The notes beneath the pieces are model-generated. The model did not search any database. It saw nothing but the letters and a program-made list of their open reading frames with translations, and was not told the DNA's origin. The translations under genes and the position numbers were made by a program. A stretch of 64,000 bases of DNA, taken from positions 2,914,001 through 2,978,000 of the forward strand of contig JAOVFP010000005.1 of NCBI GenBank assembly GCA_025738555.1, given 5' to 3'. The stretch comes from Cyathus striatus. Taxonomy: Eukaryota; Basidiomycota; Agaricomycetes; Agaricales; Nidulariaceae. How positions within the stretch are numbered: position 1 is the stretch's first letter; the number at the start of each line of letters is the position of its first letter. Shown here piece by piece: positions 25,141-37,058 of this stretch.

Positions 25141-26860
25141 CATAAGTATGTGGTAAATGCCAAGAGAGAACAGAACTTACCAACTTACCAAATAACAAAT
25201 TTATGTCATGGTACGAGGTTACATGCAATGCATCTGAATTATGATCAAGTGAACCAGAATATTTCGTTACAGTAAAAGTTTTTACATATAAGAGAGAGTG
25301 ATGTACATAGCGAAGATAAGATTAGGACCAATGCAGCTGTTTGTTTACTTCAACTGAGTGTGAATTATTTTTGTGTTTGTCCCACCTGTCAAAAGTTAGA
25401 ACTTCCACCATCTTTTCATCCTCCAAATCTATGGCGAACTAATAATCCACCTTATAGCACTATTACAGCTACATGTCTTGCCCTTTTAACTGATATGTCT
25501 TCTCTTGAAATGCGTATATTAATGTTGGATTTTACTCACGAAGCATACACCAGCATTCCAGTGGATAGGTCTCGTGGCGATCGATAATGATCACAGTAGC
25601 AGGCTTAACCATCTTGTCGTTGCGCATTAAACAAGAAAACAGATATGTAGAAAAGACAAATTCATCGAGAACGGGAAGCTTCCAAGCTAGAAGCAATAGG
25701 CGTATCGATGGGTTAAATTCGGGGTGTGGCCGCCAGAGTTATTACTGCCCTACTGACCAACCTGACCATCGTCCGCGTGCAAGATACAAGCATCGAGAAT
25801 GAGGCATATATCGGGAGCCGCGCCACCTCATCTTGTTAACTGTGCCAGTGTTTAAGCATGACTTTTGCTTTGCCGGCTGTATATTTTAACAATCGATGGC
25901 CAGCAACGTCGGAACTACTGCGGAAAATATATTAAACCCACGTTCACTGTGACAATCATATGCTTTTTGCAGCAAAATGACCTCTTCGAAGGGCGGTCTT
26001 TGTGCTCTTGGTGGACTTTCTGGTTTACTTTATGGTCTTTCATTGCTGGATGAAATGGTTGCCTCGTTCCATACTGTTACGGGAACCGAAGATGCCAATC
26101 GAACCGATAATGCCTGACCCCTCCATGTTGCTCCCAAAACGCTAGTAAACATGTTAAAGGACACTGGACAGAATTGGGACAGAACCTAGGTAGCGCGGAC
26201 TTATCCTAACGCTATCAGTGGCAGCACATGAGGCTGTTTTCTTTCAAGTCCAGGGATGTTATCCAAAGGACGCGACAGCCAGCATACTACCGTCCTACCG
26301 GTTATCCCTCCGCGTATGTACTCTGGGTCCATACGGGGACGTCGTACGCTCGTACGTACGGTATCGTTAACGAGGGCTGTTCCAATCTACTTCCTCTCCG
26401 TTGGTCACGGCGAGAGCCTGCCACTCTGCTCGGCAAGAACTATCTGCTATTTCAGTAAGGCAATCGGTGTTATCCCCGCAGTGCTGAGTGAACCAACAGC
26501 AAACAAGGGCAGACGGCAGCAAGATCCGTCTTCTGGCTTAGGAGTCTTCCGAGACGCCACCCCGGCAGGGGATGAGAACCTGCCTGTTCTGATATCTAAG
26601 CGCCCGTTCTGGTATACGAAGATCCGAGGTAAAGGCAGCATCCTCTGCTGGACGAATGGCGATAATGGTATAGCGCCGTGGGAAGGCACCCCCATCTATC
26701 CTCAGGTTTTGCTTTATTCGTTACCCTCGTCATCAAAGTTACGTTCATGTGACAACCGTGCGCCTTTCTTATCACCGTGTCTGCTCGATATAAACCCCCG
26801 AAGGAGCTGCAGCTTTGCACTACCTAACCCTCTGAGTTAAATATCTGCTTAATCTTTAAT
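25141..26860. other. intergenic region (right copy)
   Basis: Counterpart of 12250-13968 with a few indels near 26540-26800. No gene recognised. Confidence 0.35.
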
Positions 26861-28947
26861 ATGGGTCTTCGCTTCTCTAAGCTACTCAATGCGTATCAGG
26901 CCGCACAGAATTTCTCTACAAGGCTTGCCTACCTTATCGACAGGTTTTCGGCATCACCTGGCCTTCCTGTTCCCAATCCAACAACGCCATTTTGGGCTCA
27001 CCCACAGTCACCACTGGCGAAACACGGCGCGGAAGATCCTCTCGTTGAATATGCCGACATTGTCATTATTGGCAGTGGCATAACAGGCACTGCTATTGCA
27101 AGGACAATTCTTGACAACTACCATCCCCGGTCCTCGGAGAAGCCGCTCACCGTCGTTATGCTTGAGGCACGCGACACATGCTCAGGAGCTACTGCCAGGT
27201 TCTTATACCTGTTTCTGTATTCATTCTATCATCTCATGAGGGTTTCTCTCGACATATAGGAATGGTGGACATATCACACCCTGGTTATATCATGACTACC
27301 TCGACCTCAAAGATGCGTACGGATCCCAGATGGCACAGAAAGTTATTCGGTTCCGCCTCTCACATGTCGAAAACCTCCTCAGCGTCGCTCAGGAGGAGAA
27401 ACTTGTCGACGACTCGCAATGCAGGCGTGTTGATACATATGATGTCTTCTTTGACGAGGGGCTCTTTAATGAGTCCAAGAGGAAATTGGCGATCTACTGC
27501 AAGGAGTTACCCGAGGAGAGCAAACCATATAGAATTATCGAAGATAGGGAGGAGATACAGGTATAACATTTTCCTCCTTTATCCTCGGCCATGAACACGT
27601 TATTGATGTGTGACACTTCAATGACAATAGCACTTGCAACTTTCTCCCTTAGTCGTAGGTTGTATCGCGACTACTGCAGGTGCTGTACATCCATACCGCC
27701 TAGTCACAGGCATACTTGCTCGCCTTCTTAGACAGTACTCTACAAGGCAAGGCCCTTTATATCCAACAATTCTTTATTATTTGACAACAATATCACAGGT
27801 TTCATCTATATTCAAACACGCCATGTACCTCCGTCGAGCAAAGTTCCACTCCATCAGTGGTCCGCGCTCCATATGTGGTGAAGACGGCACGCGGCGATAT
27901 CCGCGCTCGGCATGTCGTATATGCCACGAATGGATGGACGTCTCATCTACTCCAAGGCATGCGAAGTAAAATCGTACCAGCACGTGGAGACATGACTGCC
28001 CAGCGTCCAGGTCAAGCCCTGGGCAAATACGTTGACATTGAAACCGGAGACGAGGCGGACTGGACTGGCGGTCGCTCATTTGTCTTTTACCCCGGCGATC
28101 AACAGTCGAGGTACGACTACCTTACCCAGCAACCGCCGAGTAAGGCTTCGACTTCGGGGAGTGGCAAACATTCGTTGCCATGTTCTGGGGAATTGATGTT
28201 TGGGGGAGGGTTCTTACAGGGGGAAGCCAGGAGAGGACATTCTTCGAGTCTGTGGGTGTGTCGGACGATAGTTCATGGAATTTTAGTATTGCTAGTTACC
28301 TGAGCGGTGCTCTTGGTTTGTACTTCGAGCCTGGTTGGGGTAGGGAGCGGATCGAGGAGACAGAAGATGTTGATGGTCGGAAGTGGGGACAGGGGAGGCT
28401 GAAGGCTCATTGGAGCGGTGTGTATTCCAATCTTTGGTTAATTTCTGGTGCTGACGTAGTGTAACTAGGCATCCTCGGATTCTCTGTTGACGATCAACCT
28501 TGGGTGGGGAGAGTTCCTGAAAAGATCGCTGGGCGGAATCCCAAACGAACTCCAGCTCTTTACCAGGCCTCTGAGGGATCTGTGGCAGAGAAGGCAAGTG
28601 ATGACCTTGATTCGATTCTAACTGAGAAAACCAGAAAGATGTCGATATCCTTTGAGCCGGCAAGTGGTCTCGCTCCAGAGGGCGAGTGGATAGCAGCGGG
28701 ATACACAGGCGAGGGCATGCCGCATGCGTGGATGTGTGGCACGGCATTAGCCCACATGATTTTGCAGACGCGTAAGGTGCCCCCGCTTATGCCAACGCAG
28801 TCGGAGGGCTTGAATGTGAGCGCGAGTGAGGATTATTCAGAATCAGCTTCGAAAGCGGGTGTACCAGCCTGGCTTCCTGAGGTATTCTTAATTACTGAGG
28901 AACGTTGGAAGAGAGCTGATGTGGGTAAGTGGATCACGAGTATCTGA
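26861..28947 (+). CDS. FAD-dependent oxidoreductase, DAO type (right copy, one frameshift)
   Basis: Same protein as at 13969-16054 and the better copy: it is in frame where the left copy is broken (near 28007, 28507 and 28807) but lacks one G near 28230, inside the block GEAR|ERTFFES, and has an extra G in the first intron. The C-terminal region, complete here, ends VGKWITSI before TGA at 28947. The motifs VIIGSGITGTAIA, NGGH and GYTGEGMPHAW are present. The likely true product is about 617 residues. Confidence 0.8.
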
Positions 28948-29520
28948 GGGAGCCTTTTTTTCAGCTGCAAGGCGAGGGAGATTGTTTCCATTGACATAAT
29001 ATAGTATGACTGCACTTGCGCTTTATGCCCTCAACTTTCTTTGTTTATCTAACATACGCCACAACTAACTTGCCCCTTCCACCTAATGTTCTTAACTTGC
29101 GTCATGTTCCCATCCTTACTTATATATTTCTCATCGTTCCATTCGGTCGCTTATGTGTATAATACTTAATACATGTTTAGGACGCATACTTAAGTATTAT
29201 CAGTGTATAATAAAGCTTGTCATTATTGTTTTGATTGTTTTCCAGAAAACAAAAGAATGATAACCCGCTAGGTTTTTGAATTACTACGCATTAACTTTTA
29301 TATTAGCAAGGAAGCCTGATTCTAACAAAATTGGTGCGTTGTTCTTAAAATCTAAAGAAGTTACGAACATTGGCTTAACACAATGCTTACCTTTGTACAA
29401 GTTGTAAGGCCCCACAATCGTAATAGCTTGTGTACTTCTGTGCCCAAATCATCCGAGGCGGTGTTGTAGCACTCGCCACAGTGTGATTTTGTTTCAGCAA
29501 GGTTCTGAAAGAATAAGGAA

Positions 29521-30266
29521 TTGGGAAGTCGAACTATCACAAGACAACCCAGGACAACGATAAACGTCTCAAATACGTATAAAAGGTCTCAGGAGGAAAC
29601 CCCGTGTATTCATACCGCTACACATCCCGCCTCTTCAACTTCACCTGAAACCCATTTCCAAACATTACAAACATCGACGTCCAACCTAGTCCCATTGCTA
29701 CACCGATGTACCAGCCAAGACCCTCCTACTTCGGAAACAACTTCGATTACCCCGAATTGCCAGAGAAAGGCAACACCGAAAATGTCGCAGGACTAAATCG
29801 TTCGCAGCCCTCGACGGCACAAAGTCAACAGGCTAATCCATCAAAGAAATTTTACAAAGCTCCTGCTATCAGAGCCCGCGAAAACTTATCCTCCAAACGT
29901 ACAAAAGAGAATAACGCAAGAATAATTAGTGTTAACCGGCTTCCAATGATACCAGAAAAAGAGGCCACCGACACCGAAAAAAGCAAACTCCAGAGGCCCC
30001 GTCACGTTTCGAAGCCGCCAGTTGTCAACAAAAGGAGCACACTGAAAAAAGATGCTACCAACCCAGAAACCAAAAAACTCCTTAAATCCAGACTCCAGAA
30101 TATACAGGAACAAAGAACTGCCTGCTCAACTCACGCAAAATCCAGAAAGCTTAAAAACCTTCAGACTAATTTGAATCAGAAGGTTTTGGCAGCTATGGAT
30201 AAACTTGAGTTGAAATACGAATCAGTTCCATTGAACCGGCTCGTGAAAGAAATTAAGAAATCTTGA
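29521..30266 (+). CDS. hypothetical basic protein (right copy, frame disturbed)
   Basis: Homologue of 16626-17369. A missing base near 29731 splits the ORF into 29521-29796 and 29706-30266, and extra A and C near 29980-30050 change the frame of the central segment relative to the left copy. The Lys-rich C-terminus is identical in both. Confidence 0.4.
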
Positions 30267-30704
30267 AGGAAAATAATGTTTATAAGTAATGGTGTTGGAA
30301 AGCCTGTTACCAAACTTGAAAATACTTTTCTTACCCAATTCTTACTGTCTATTTTTGCGTTTGTGTGGTTCTAGTGTATATACCCTTTCATAACTATCAT
30401 CATGCTGTTTCTGTGTGAACTCGAACTCGGATTATAGTGAGCATTGGACATTTTGTACAAGCGAAGAAAGAAACAGGATCATGGCATCGAAGTGCTAAAT
30501 GTGAAAAATAAGGAGTATTATTCATTACCTGGAATTTAGTAAAAGCAGCCACATGTCAGGGGTTGAAATCTTGGAAAGGAGCACTTAAATCATTCGACAA
30601 CGTTTATTTGGTAGGCCACTGCGTGGTTTTGGTGCTCTTTCAACGAGGTTCTGAGAAAGATAATATTAAACGCAATTATCCGGTGATCGATCGAACTTCG
30701 GGGG

Positions 30705-30950
30705 ATGGAGTCACTTCTGCATAGTCGGAGTGTTGTCAATGCCCAAGAACTCACACCGCACATACCTGACTCACCAGCCTATTCACTAAACGAATTCAGC
30801 CAACGGAACTTTCCGCTAACTCCATCCCAACGTTTTCCTGCGATGCCAAGGTATTGCGGTGCTGCAGTTATTGATGAAGTAGTTGTCGAAACATCCAAAA
30901 AGTCGCGAAACTGGATTGGTCAGCTCCTGATGATGTTTTCTGGCTACTGA
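30705..30950 (+). CDS. small hypothetical protein (right copy)
   Basis: Homologue of 17807-18085 with an altered C-terminus caused by a missing G near 30919. It shares the GAAVIDEVVVETS segment discussed there. Confidence 0.3.
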   Translation: MESLLHSRSVVNAQELTPHIPDSPAYSLNEFSQRNFPLTPSQRFPAMPRYCGAAVIDEVVVETSKKSRNWIGQLLMMFSGY

Positions 30951-31527
30951 AAGACGATCACGTTCGAAGGGTTTCTACTGACGGAAATGTGTAAAGGTTG
31001 TTTATCTGAGTCTGAAAAAACATGAACGCATGAACGACAATTTATGCAGGAACAGCCTCAAGCGCGAAGATGGTACTAAGACACTGTCTGAACTTTGAAG
31101 TGCTATCATTTCCCGAGCTTGATGCCTGGAATTGAAGAGCTTCTTTATCACAGTCGGAGAGGCGAGGACGGGACCGACGACTGTCTGTCGGCAAGTTGTC
31201 TTAGTAGATGTACGTATATGTTGGCACTGTATGCACATATTTATACTTGTGGGACGCAGTCTGCGGCGTCAACCGATCACAAAGGATAGGACTGGCCATA
31301 TCAAGAACCGTTTAGCAGCGATTCACCTTCAGTCACAAGTTTACTAGTGCGTCTGCAATGCGGTAGGAGCTAATGAATTATGAATGTATGGAAGGTTGCT
31401 GATTTTCATGTGATGAACATTGAGATCAAAACATATAATGATTGACTGATCATCACTGTCTTAAGTTGGACCCACACCTTCGGTAGGGCCATCGATAACG
31501 TCAAGACAAGGTAATCTTAGGTAACCA

Positions 31528-31536
31528 TATATAAAG
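31528..31536 (+). promoter_or_regulatory. TATA box
   Basis: TATATAAAG about 99 nt before the ATG at 31629. Confidence 0.6.
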
Positions 31537-31628
31537 CTTCAGAACGATAATCCCAGCGTAGTAAAACGACACCCTATACCCCCATACGTACCTCTTCACA
31601 GATCTTCGTCCTCCCCAAATAATTAAGA

Positions 31629-31958
31629 ATGCCTGGAGCCAATTTCGTCGAGCCCACTCCTACCACACCGACATCCGCATCAAAGCCATCTTACAATGCA
31701 TCGATGTTTGAGACGGCCGAAGCTGAGAAAGTAGTTATTGAAAAGGTGCAAAATGTCGCTGGGCCGGATCGATCGCAGCTCTTTATGATGCTGGCCCAGA
31801 AGATCATCACTGCCGAGCAGTTTGTAGAGCTCGACAAAGCAATTATGTCGAATAACCGGGCGAATATGACAAGTGCCAATTCGGAGATGTTTAAAGGGTT
31901 TAAAGGGAAGAATGTTGATGCAAAAGACGTCGCAAACGGAATTCGTAATCAGTTTTAG
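31629..31958 (+). CDS. MF-motif small protein 1
   Basis: 109 residues, no intron, no signal peptide or membrane segment. After a Pro/Thr/Ser-rich N-terminus comes pseudo-repeat A (residues ~24-48, NASMFETAEAEKVVIEKV then QNVAG), a short helical block (DRSQLFMML ... ITAEQFVELDKAIM) and pseudo-repeat B (residues ~86-106, NSEMFKGFKGKNV then VANG). The alternating hydrophobic residues suggest beta strands in A and B. Closest relatives are the next three genes downstream. Function unknown; see the finding on the cluster. The start is supported by the conserved TATA box and the aligned N-termini of the paralogues. Confidence 0.75.
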   Translation: MPGANFVEPTPTTPTSASKPSYNASMFETAEAEKVVIEKVQNVAGPDRSQLFMMLAQKIITAEQFVELDKAIMSNNRANMTSANSEMFKGFKGKNVDAKDVANGIRNQF

Positions 31959-33280
31959 TGATTGTAAGTCCTCCGAGAAGAATGAAAGGAATTGTTAGGA
32001 CTAACCATATGTATATATATATTAGTGCGTAAGAACAAAACACCTATGGAAATGAGTGTAGTATATATACTACCTTCGATATCATTTGCTTTGTAGTTTT
32101 GTCGACTACTGCTACTTATTACTAGTATGCCATACTATGGTCATTATTAAATTAATACATAGTATATAACATCTGGTAATGATTTGCTACGCCGGTGACG
32201 AGAGCCAGGAGTACTGGGTTAAGGGAAGATCGTGCCCTAGGCCCTTATTATTAATACGACGCCCACTTAGTTTAGATATCCAAAGATATTAACTAATCAA
32301 GCCAAGGAAATCGGAGAAACACTGTTTTCGGTCAACGCACTTGTAAGTTTATATTGTTAAACCAAAACCAATCGTATTTTAACACAACAGGTTTAAACCG
32401 ACTGGTTAACTTTCTACTGCCGAGAAATAATTTTAACAAATTCCCGATGATAAGACCCATAAGCCGAGGAAGTTCTTAAAGGATCTTAGTGGCTAGGTTC
32501 CATCGCCTCAAGATAGTGTTTCGAAAATCTTCAAGTGCTTGTTCGCTAGCGAGTCGCAACTCGCAAGTAATAAAATTCGTTCGTTGTCAATATCGTTGAA
32601 TGTCAACTTTTGCCGTTCAATAGAACTGCCAAGGGGTACTATCGCCGGTCCGACAAAGTTGTTTAAGTTGAAAGAACAGTAATGCTTAAACTTGTGGTAG
32701 TCAGCGCACTTCTAGCGCGAGGGCTGTTCAATATCATCCTTTTAATAACCGTGAGGACAATAGCAGTGAAAGTGCTAAATATAAATAAAATCTTGACTGG
32801 CGGAACAACTAATAAGAAGATGCTGCTGTGAGCTTGTGACCCGCCTTAACGCTTAAAATATATCATACTGGGTACTAATGAAACCTTTCTGTTAAGAACA
32901 AGACATGAAATTTTACAGCTAATGACGCCGTATATGTCTTAAGAACAGCTATGCCATGAGAACGCACGTCAAACTTGACCTGGAGAGGCGATGTTAGCAC
33001 GACCAAAGTACTATAATGTCTAAGCAATGACGCTGTGGCAATGTTTTAGGAACTAATTATATGATGATTCTCGTAACGTTCAAAATATATTGGGCGGAAG
33101 CGCTAAAAGTAATGCTGATTATGGGAGACACCTTGCTTGTTCAACGAGGCTATGAGAACATAACGAAACGTAAAGTTCAACAGCAGCCTGCGTGGAGAAA
33201 CATCACCCATGATGATTAGTTTGTGGTATATGCTATGCAGATATAATCCACGAAAACATGACTTCATGTCCATGATAATG
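31959..33280. other. intergenic, AT-rich, no gene recognised
   Basis: No ORF with recognisable content. The right end contains the TTCAACGAGGCTATGAGAA phrase (near 33141) that also occurs near 17740/30640. Confidence 0.4.
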
Positions 33281-33289
33281 TATAAAAAG
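33281..33289 (+). promoter_or_regulatory. TATA box
   Basis: TATAAAAAG starting 93 nt before the ATG at 33374, followed by ACT, as in the fourth gene. Confidence 0.65.
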
Positions 33290-33373
33290 ACTCATTTCTA
33301 GTATGAAATGGTACCTCAGTACTGAACGCTTTACACCCCAACCTACGACTTTCATATCATTACCCACATAAGC

Positions 33374-33706
33374 ATGTCATCCTTCACCGAAGTTGCTTCC
33401 ACCACTCCCGCTACTCTACCCTCGTACGACGGAACGATGTTTGACGGTGCTCAAGTCACCGAGAGCGTAGTCGTTCAAAATGTTCAAAACACGGCAGGAC
33501 CAGATAGATCCCAGCTCTTCACGATGCTGACTCAGGGGGTCATCACCGCCGAGCAATTCGTTGAGCTCGACAAAAATATTATGATCACCAACCGAGAGAA
33601 CGTGGGCAGCGCCAATGCGGAGATGTTTAAGGGGTTTAAGGGAAAGTCAGTTAAGGCGACGGATGTTATGAACGGTACTCCAACGGGACCTGAAGCACGG
33701 TGTTAA
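33374..33706 (+). CDS. MF-motif small protein 2
   Basis: 110 residues, single exon. Same plan as protein 1: pseudo-repeat A (GTMFDGAQVTESVVVQNV then QNTAG), the block DRSQLFTML ... ITAEQFVELD, and pseudo-repeat B (NAEMFKGFKGKSV then VMNG). The C-terminus (GPEARC) differs from its neighbours. The central block is the most conserved part, suggesting a binding or folding function. Confidence 0.75.
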   Translation: MSSFTEVASTTPATLPSYDGTMFDGAQVTESVVVQNVQNTAGPDRSQLFTMLTQGVITAEQFVELDKNIMITNRENVGSANAEMFKGFKGKSVKATDVMNGTPTGPEARC

Positions 33707-34866
33707 AGGTAGGTTATTCGAGTCCGCTAATTTGAAAGCTGGTACTGAGATTGAGCGGATCCACATAACAGAATGAAATTGTTTCACTCTCACAGCGGGT
33801 TATTGCAGGTGCATTTAGTTGGCATTTAGTATGGAACGTACGCGTAGTAGTAGTACACAGTACATACCAAGGATTCGTATTTCATATATCATTCCTTGAA
33901 TTCAAACCCCTGACTCCGTAAATCTGATTGTCATTGTTGTCTCCAAGCTCAATAGTACTGAAGTTGTAATGTTAGTGTTTAGTAGACCGTCAGCGCTTCA
34001 GCGACCATAAAGCGATCGGCGTTTGCCGATTTCCCCACAGATGCATCCCACTTTATGTAAGTAAGTAACCGTAGTGGACGATCTTATCTATGACGCACCA
34101 TATAAGTATGTACATATGTATTATGATTGAAGTATATAAATAAATGCATCTGCAAGAACTTAAGGACTGTTATGAAGGAGTTGTTTCACACATCAGCCCA
34201 CAGTGCATCCCTCAAGTAGTATATAAATTGGTGTTTTGTATAACAAGGTTATGCAAGTACACATGTGGAAGTGATGCGTGCTATAAATATGACACACGCT
34301 TATATCATTGCAATGTTCTAAAAATGCTGAGAGGGGTCCACCTCTCCGTCTCAGCAAAGCTTGTTTTAATTGGCTGGACAGTGGTGCTTAACCAAGCTAT
34401 ATGTACTAATGAGAACTCTAGGTATCAAGTTGATGATGTAGACGTTTAAATTTACTATACTAAAACCTGTCTGTCTAGACGGGCAAATAAAGGCACCGAG
34501 GGGTACCGATGCACAAGCGCCTTTTTATCTGTATTGGCGCCTGGTGTATAACCGTGCATCTAATGCCGTTCATTTCTAACGCCCAGGACCTTGGTTGAGT
34601 CTGACACGTTTACAGATTCGAGAATCACGAATTGATGATGTTGCACGCATTTTAGGAAATATTTCTGTAATGAGTCGCTGTACACCAGACCTATCTTTGG
34701 GCGGAGCGCTTTGGGGCGGTGTTGTTATCAGCTCACACGGCGAGTTTGATGCGACTTCATCGTCATGATTGAGCTTCTAAGCATCGCAACAGGGATATTA
34801 CGACAACTTGAAGTGAAGACACGTCCACAAAACTTTCTGACAAGGGCATTTACGACTTGCAGCACG
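33707..34866. other. intergenic, no gene recognised
   Basis: A 101-codon ORF at 34144-34449 has no family resemblance and low-complexity hydrophobic content; I do not call it. AAAGGC / GCCTTT arms near 34491-34526 could form a weak hairpin. Confidence 0.35.
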
Positions 34867-34876
34867 TATAAAAAGG
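34867..34876 (+). promoter_or_regulatory. TATA box
   Basis: TATAAAAAGG starting 93 nt before the ATG at 34960, exactly the spacing seen for the second gene. Confidence 0.65.
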
Positions 34877-34959
34877 CTGGAAAAAATGGTACTGTATTAG
34901 CACACCGCCCTAGTACTCCACTACTTTCTAATTCGCAATTCATCTACTCATTTAACATC

Positions 34960-35289
34960 ATGGAAAGCGCTCCTGCCGCCGAAACCGTCCCCAGCACTCA
35001 AACTTCCTACAATGCAACTATGTTCGAAAGTGCTGAAGTTACCGGCCAACTAACCATGAACGACGTCGAAAATGTCGCTGAACCGGATCGCTCACAGCTA
35101 CTAAAAATGTTGAAAGAGGGCAAAATCACCGCCAGTACATTCATAGAACTCGACAATGCTATTATGTCCAACAACGGAAAGAACGTCTCTAATGTCAATG
35201 CGGAGATGTTTAAAGGCTTCAAAGGAAATATTGTCAATGTGAAAAATGTTACCAATGGTGCTCGCAAGGATAAGACTGACGACTGGTAG
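34960..35289 (+). CDS. MF-motif small protein 3
   Basis: 109 residues, single exon. Pseudo-repeat A (NATMFESAEVTGQLTMNDV then ENVAE), the block DRSQLLKML ... ITASTFIELDNAIM, pseudo-repeat B (NAEMFKGFKGNIV then VTNG) and a charged tail. An upstream in-frame ATG at 34765 exists, but the TATA box at 34867 and the alignment of paralogues favour 34960. Confidence 0.75.
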   Translation: MESAPAAETVPSTQTSYNATMFESAEVTGQLTMNDVENVAEPDRSQLLKMLKEGKITASTFIELDNAIMSNNGKNVSNVNAEMFKGFKGNIVNVKNVTNGARKDKTDDW

Positions 35290-36227
35290 GTTTTGTCTCC
35301 AGTAGTTTGAAGTGACTGGCTGGAACTAATCAGATGGTTTATTGTCGCAGAACGAAGCAATAATTCTAATGCGGTTACATGGTAGCGCTTTTCGTCGTGA
35401 TGCTTATGGAAGGATATAATGGTGTAATGAAAGTATCGATAGCGGAGGGTTCTGTTGTCGTTAAAGTCCTGGTAGTAGTAGTCGGCTATGCGTTAGGTTA
35501 CTTAACAAATGCAGATAACTTACATACGAGTACCCGAGGTGCTCCGAGTCTTGTTTCTAGGCAGGGTATTTGAGCATTTGAGCCAAGTCGACCAATGCTA
35601 ACACCGCCGAAGTGCCTGAGGGACCGATTCGGAAAGCCTGTATAGTACTATGGATATCAACTTGCAGAATTTTTGGATCGCAAGAATTTCATCCCCACAA
35701 AGCTAGTAACGGGACCGCCTGGCGTGTTCATGACGTGTGTCTTACTGTTGATAAGAATCAGCGTCGAGAGTCCTGAGGCAAAAATGGGGCGATAACTCAA
35801 GCGTGCTACTTCAAAATGTGAACATAGCAGGAAATTTTTCAGACGGAAAGGTAGAGTCATCACAGCACTTGTGATCAATAGACGCTCGGTAAGGATATCG
35901 CGCCGAGCACTTTATAGGGTATCATTCTATATTGGTGTTGGTTTAATTAATAACTGCTGTACAATTGTATATATTTTAGGAAACATTACTCACGTAAACG
36001 CTAACTTATTGAAATCCCTTCAATAACGGCGGTGTCAGCGGTGGTGGCAATCACCATGCGTCTTGTAAGAAACGCGATAACAAAGTTTTAACAGCAGTTG
36101 TGACATATTTACCTATCATGGTTAAGTCTGAACGATGTGGCAGCGCAGATTCAGAACTAATCTCAAGAAGGATATCATTGACCTCTGAGGATCGGGCCAT
36201 AAAAGGACTTGGGATCCTCTCGAACTG
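35290..36227. other. intergenic, no gene recognised
   Basis: Only short frames without motifs (for example 35379-35573 and 35657-35878). Confidence 0.35.
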
Positions 36228-36236
36228 CATAAAAAG
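36228..36236 (+). promoter_or_regulatory. TATA-like box
   Basis: CATAAAAAG starting 96 nt before the ATG at 36324; the first T of the paralogous boxes is C here. Confidence 0.5.
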
Positions 36237-36323
36237 ACTGGGATTTAGAACGAGAAACACTACTTCAGCACATAACCACCGTACCCTTACACCCACTCAC
36301 AAAGTCACAATACTCACTAAATC

Positions 36324-36637
36324 ATGCCAACTAAACCTTTCGATGCATCCAATTCCTCCACACCAACTAAACCATCCCACGACGCGAAAATGTTCGAGTC
36401 TGCCAGCGTCGATGAAATCACCCTCGACGATGTCAAAAATGTCCCTGGCCCGATAGGTCAGAGCTATTGATGATGCTAAGGGAGAAGATCATTACTGTAG
36501 AGGAGTTCAAGGATTTGGATAAAGCAATGTTGGATAATGCACGGACGAACATGTCCAGTGCAAACACGGAGATGTTTAAGGGATTGAAGAGTAAAATTGT
36601 GAAGGGGTCGAATATACGTAATGGCCACCATAAGTAG
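36324..36637 (+). pseudogene. MF-motif small protein 4, frameshifted
   Basis: The first frame gives pseudo-repeat A (DAKMFESASVDEITLDDV then KNVPG) and stops at TGA near 36469. Shifting by one base at about 36450 continues with the conserved DRSELLMML ... ITVEEFKDLDKAM block and pseudo-repeat B (NTEMFKGLKSKIV then IRNG), ending at TAG 36637. A single missing base in the GGCCCGATAGG stretch explains it; it may be a true null allele or a sequencing error. Confidence 0.75.
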
Positions 36638-36863
36638 TAAGTCCTTGAGTCGTTTGTTAAAACTTGGTTTCAACTGGACATTTCATTGCAGGTTGAATGT
36701 TTCTTCAGGACAGCCTTTTTATGTTTCAATCATTTCTTTCTGTATTTATACCCAATGTGCAGTTCTTATGTTGTTCTCGATGTCTATAAATGCCATGAGC
36801 CCACAATAGTAGCTATAAAAGTTCATAAGATTGCCTATTCTTGCCATCATGGATCACAGAATG

Positions 36864-37058
36864 TGTCAAGAATAGAAGGGGAGAGTTGAAGAGCTGACCG
36901 TGGAGGAAGACCAGATTGAAAACGCTGACTGACGATAGTGACAGACGAAGCCGTGAATTGCACAGAAACTATGACACGCATACATACAGAGAACGATTAC
37001 ATAACTATATTATGTAACTATGCGGCTGTGCCTCAACATGAACACCCAGATTCTAACA
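36864..37058 (-). repeat. LTR (3' LTR of the element)
   Basis: 195 bp, TG...CA ends, pairs with 39962-40156; preceded by GAATG. Confidence 0.9.

Larger units (their letters stand above)
19073..31952. repeat. 12.9-kb tandem duplication, right copy
   Basis: Collinear with 6191-19072. Long stretches are identical; the differences are mostly 1-3 base indels and are concentrated near 19.1-19.7, 21.4-21.7, 22.8-23.0 and 30.9-31.6 kb. The right end passes into unique sequence after ...CGTAATC at 31952. Confidence 0.95.

Noticed and set aside
34144..34449. 101-codon ORF between two MF-motif genes
   Set aside because: Lacks the family motif, and its TATA-like context is not conserved; likely chance.
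34765..34959. N-terminal extension of MF-motif protein 3
   Set aside because: It would start upstream of the TATA box and has no counterpart in the paralogues.
36324..36637. MF-motif protein 4 as an intact short protein ending near 36469
   Set aside because: The conserved second half continues in the next frame, so a frameshifted gene is the simpler reading.
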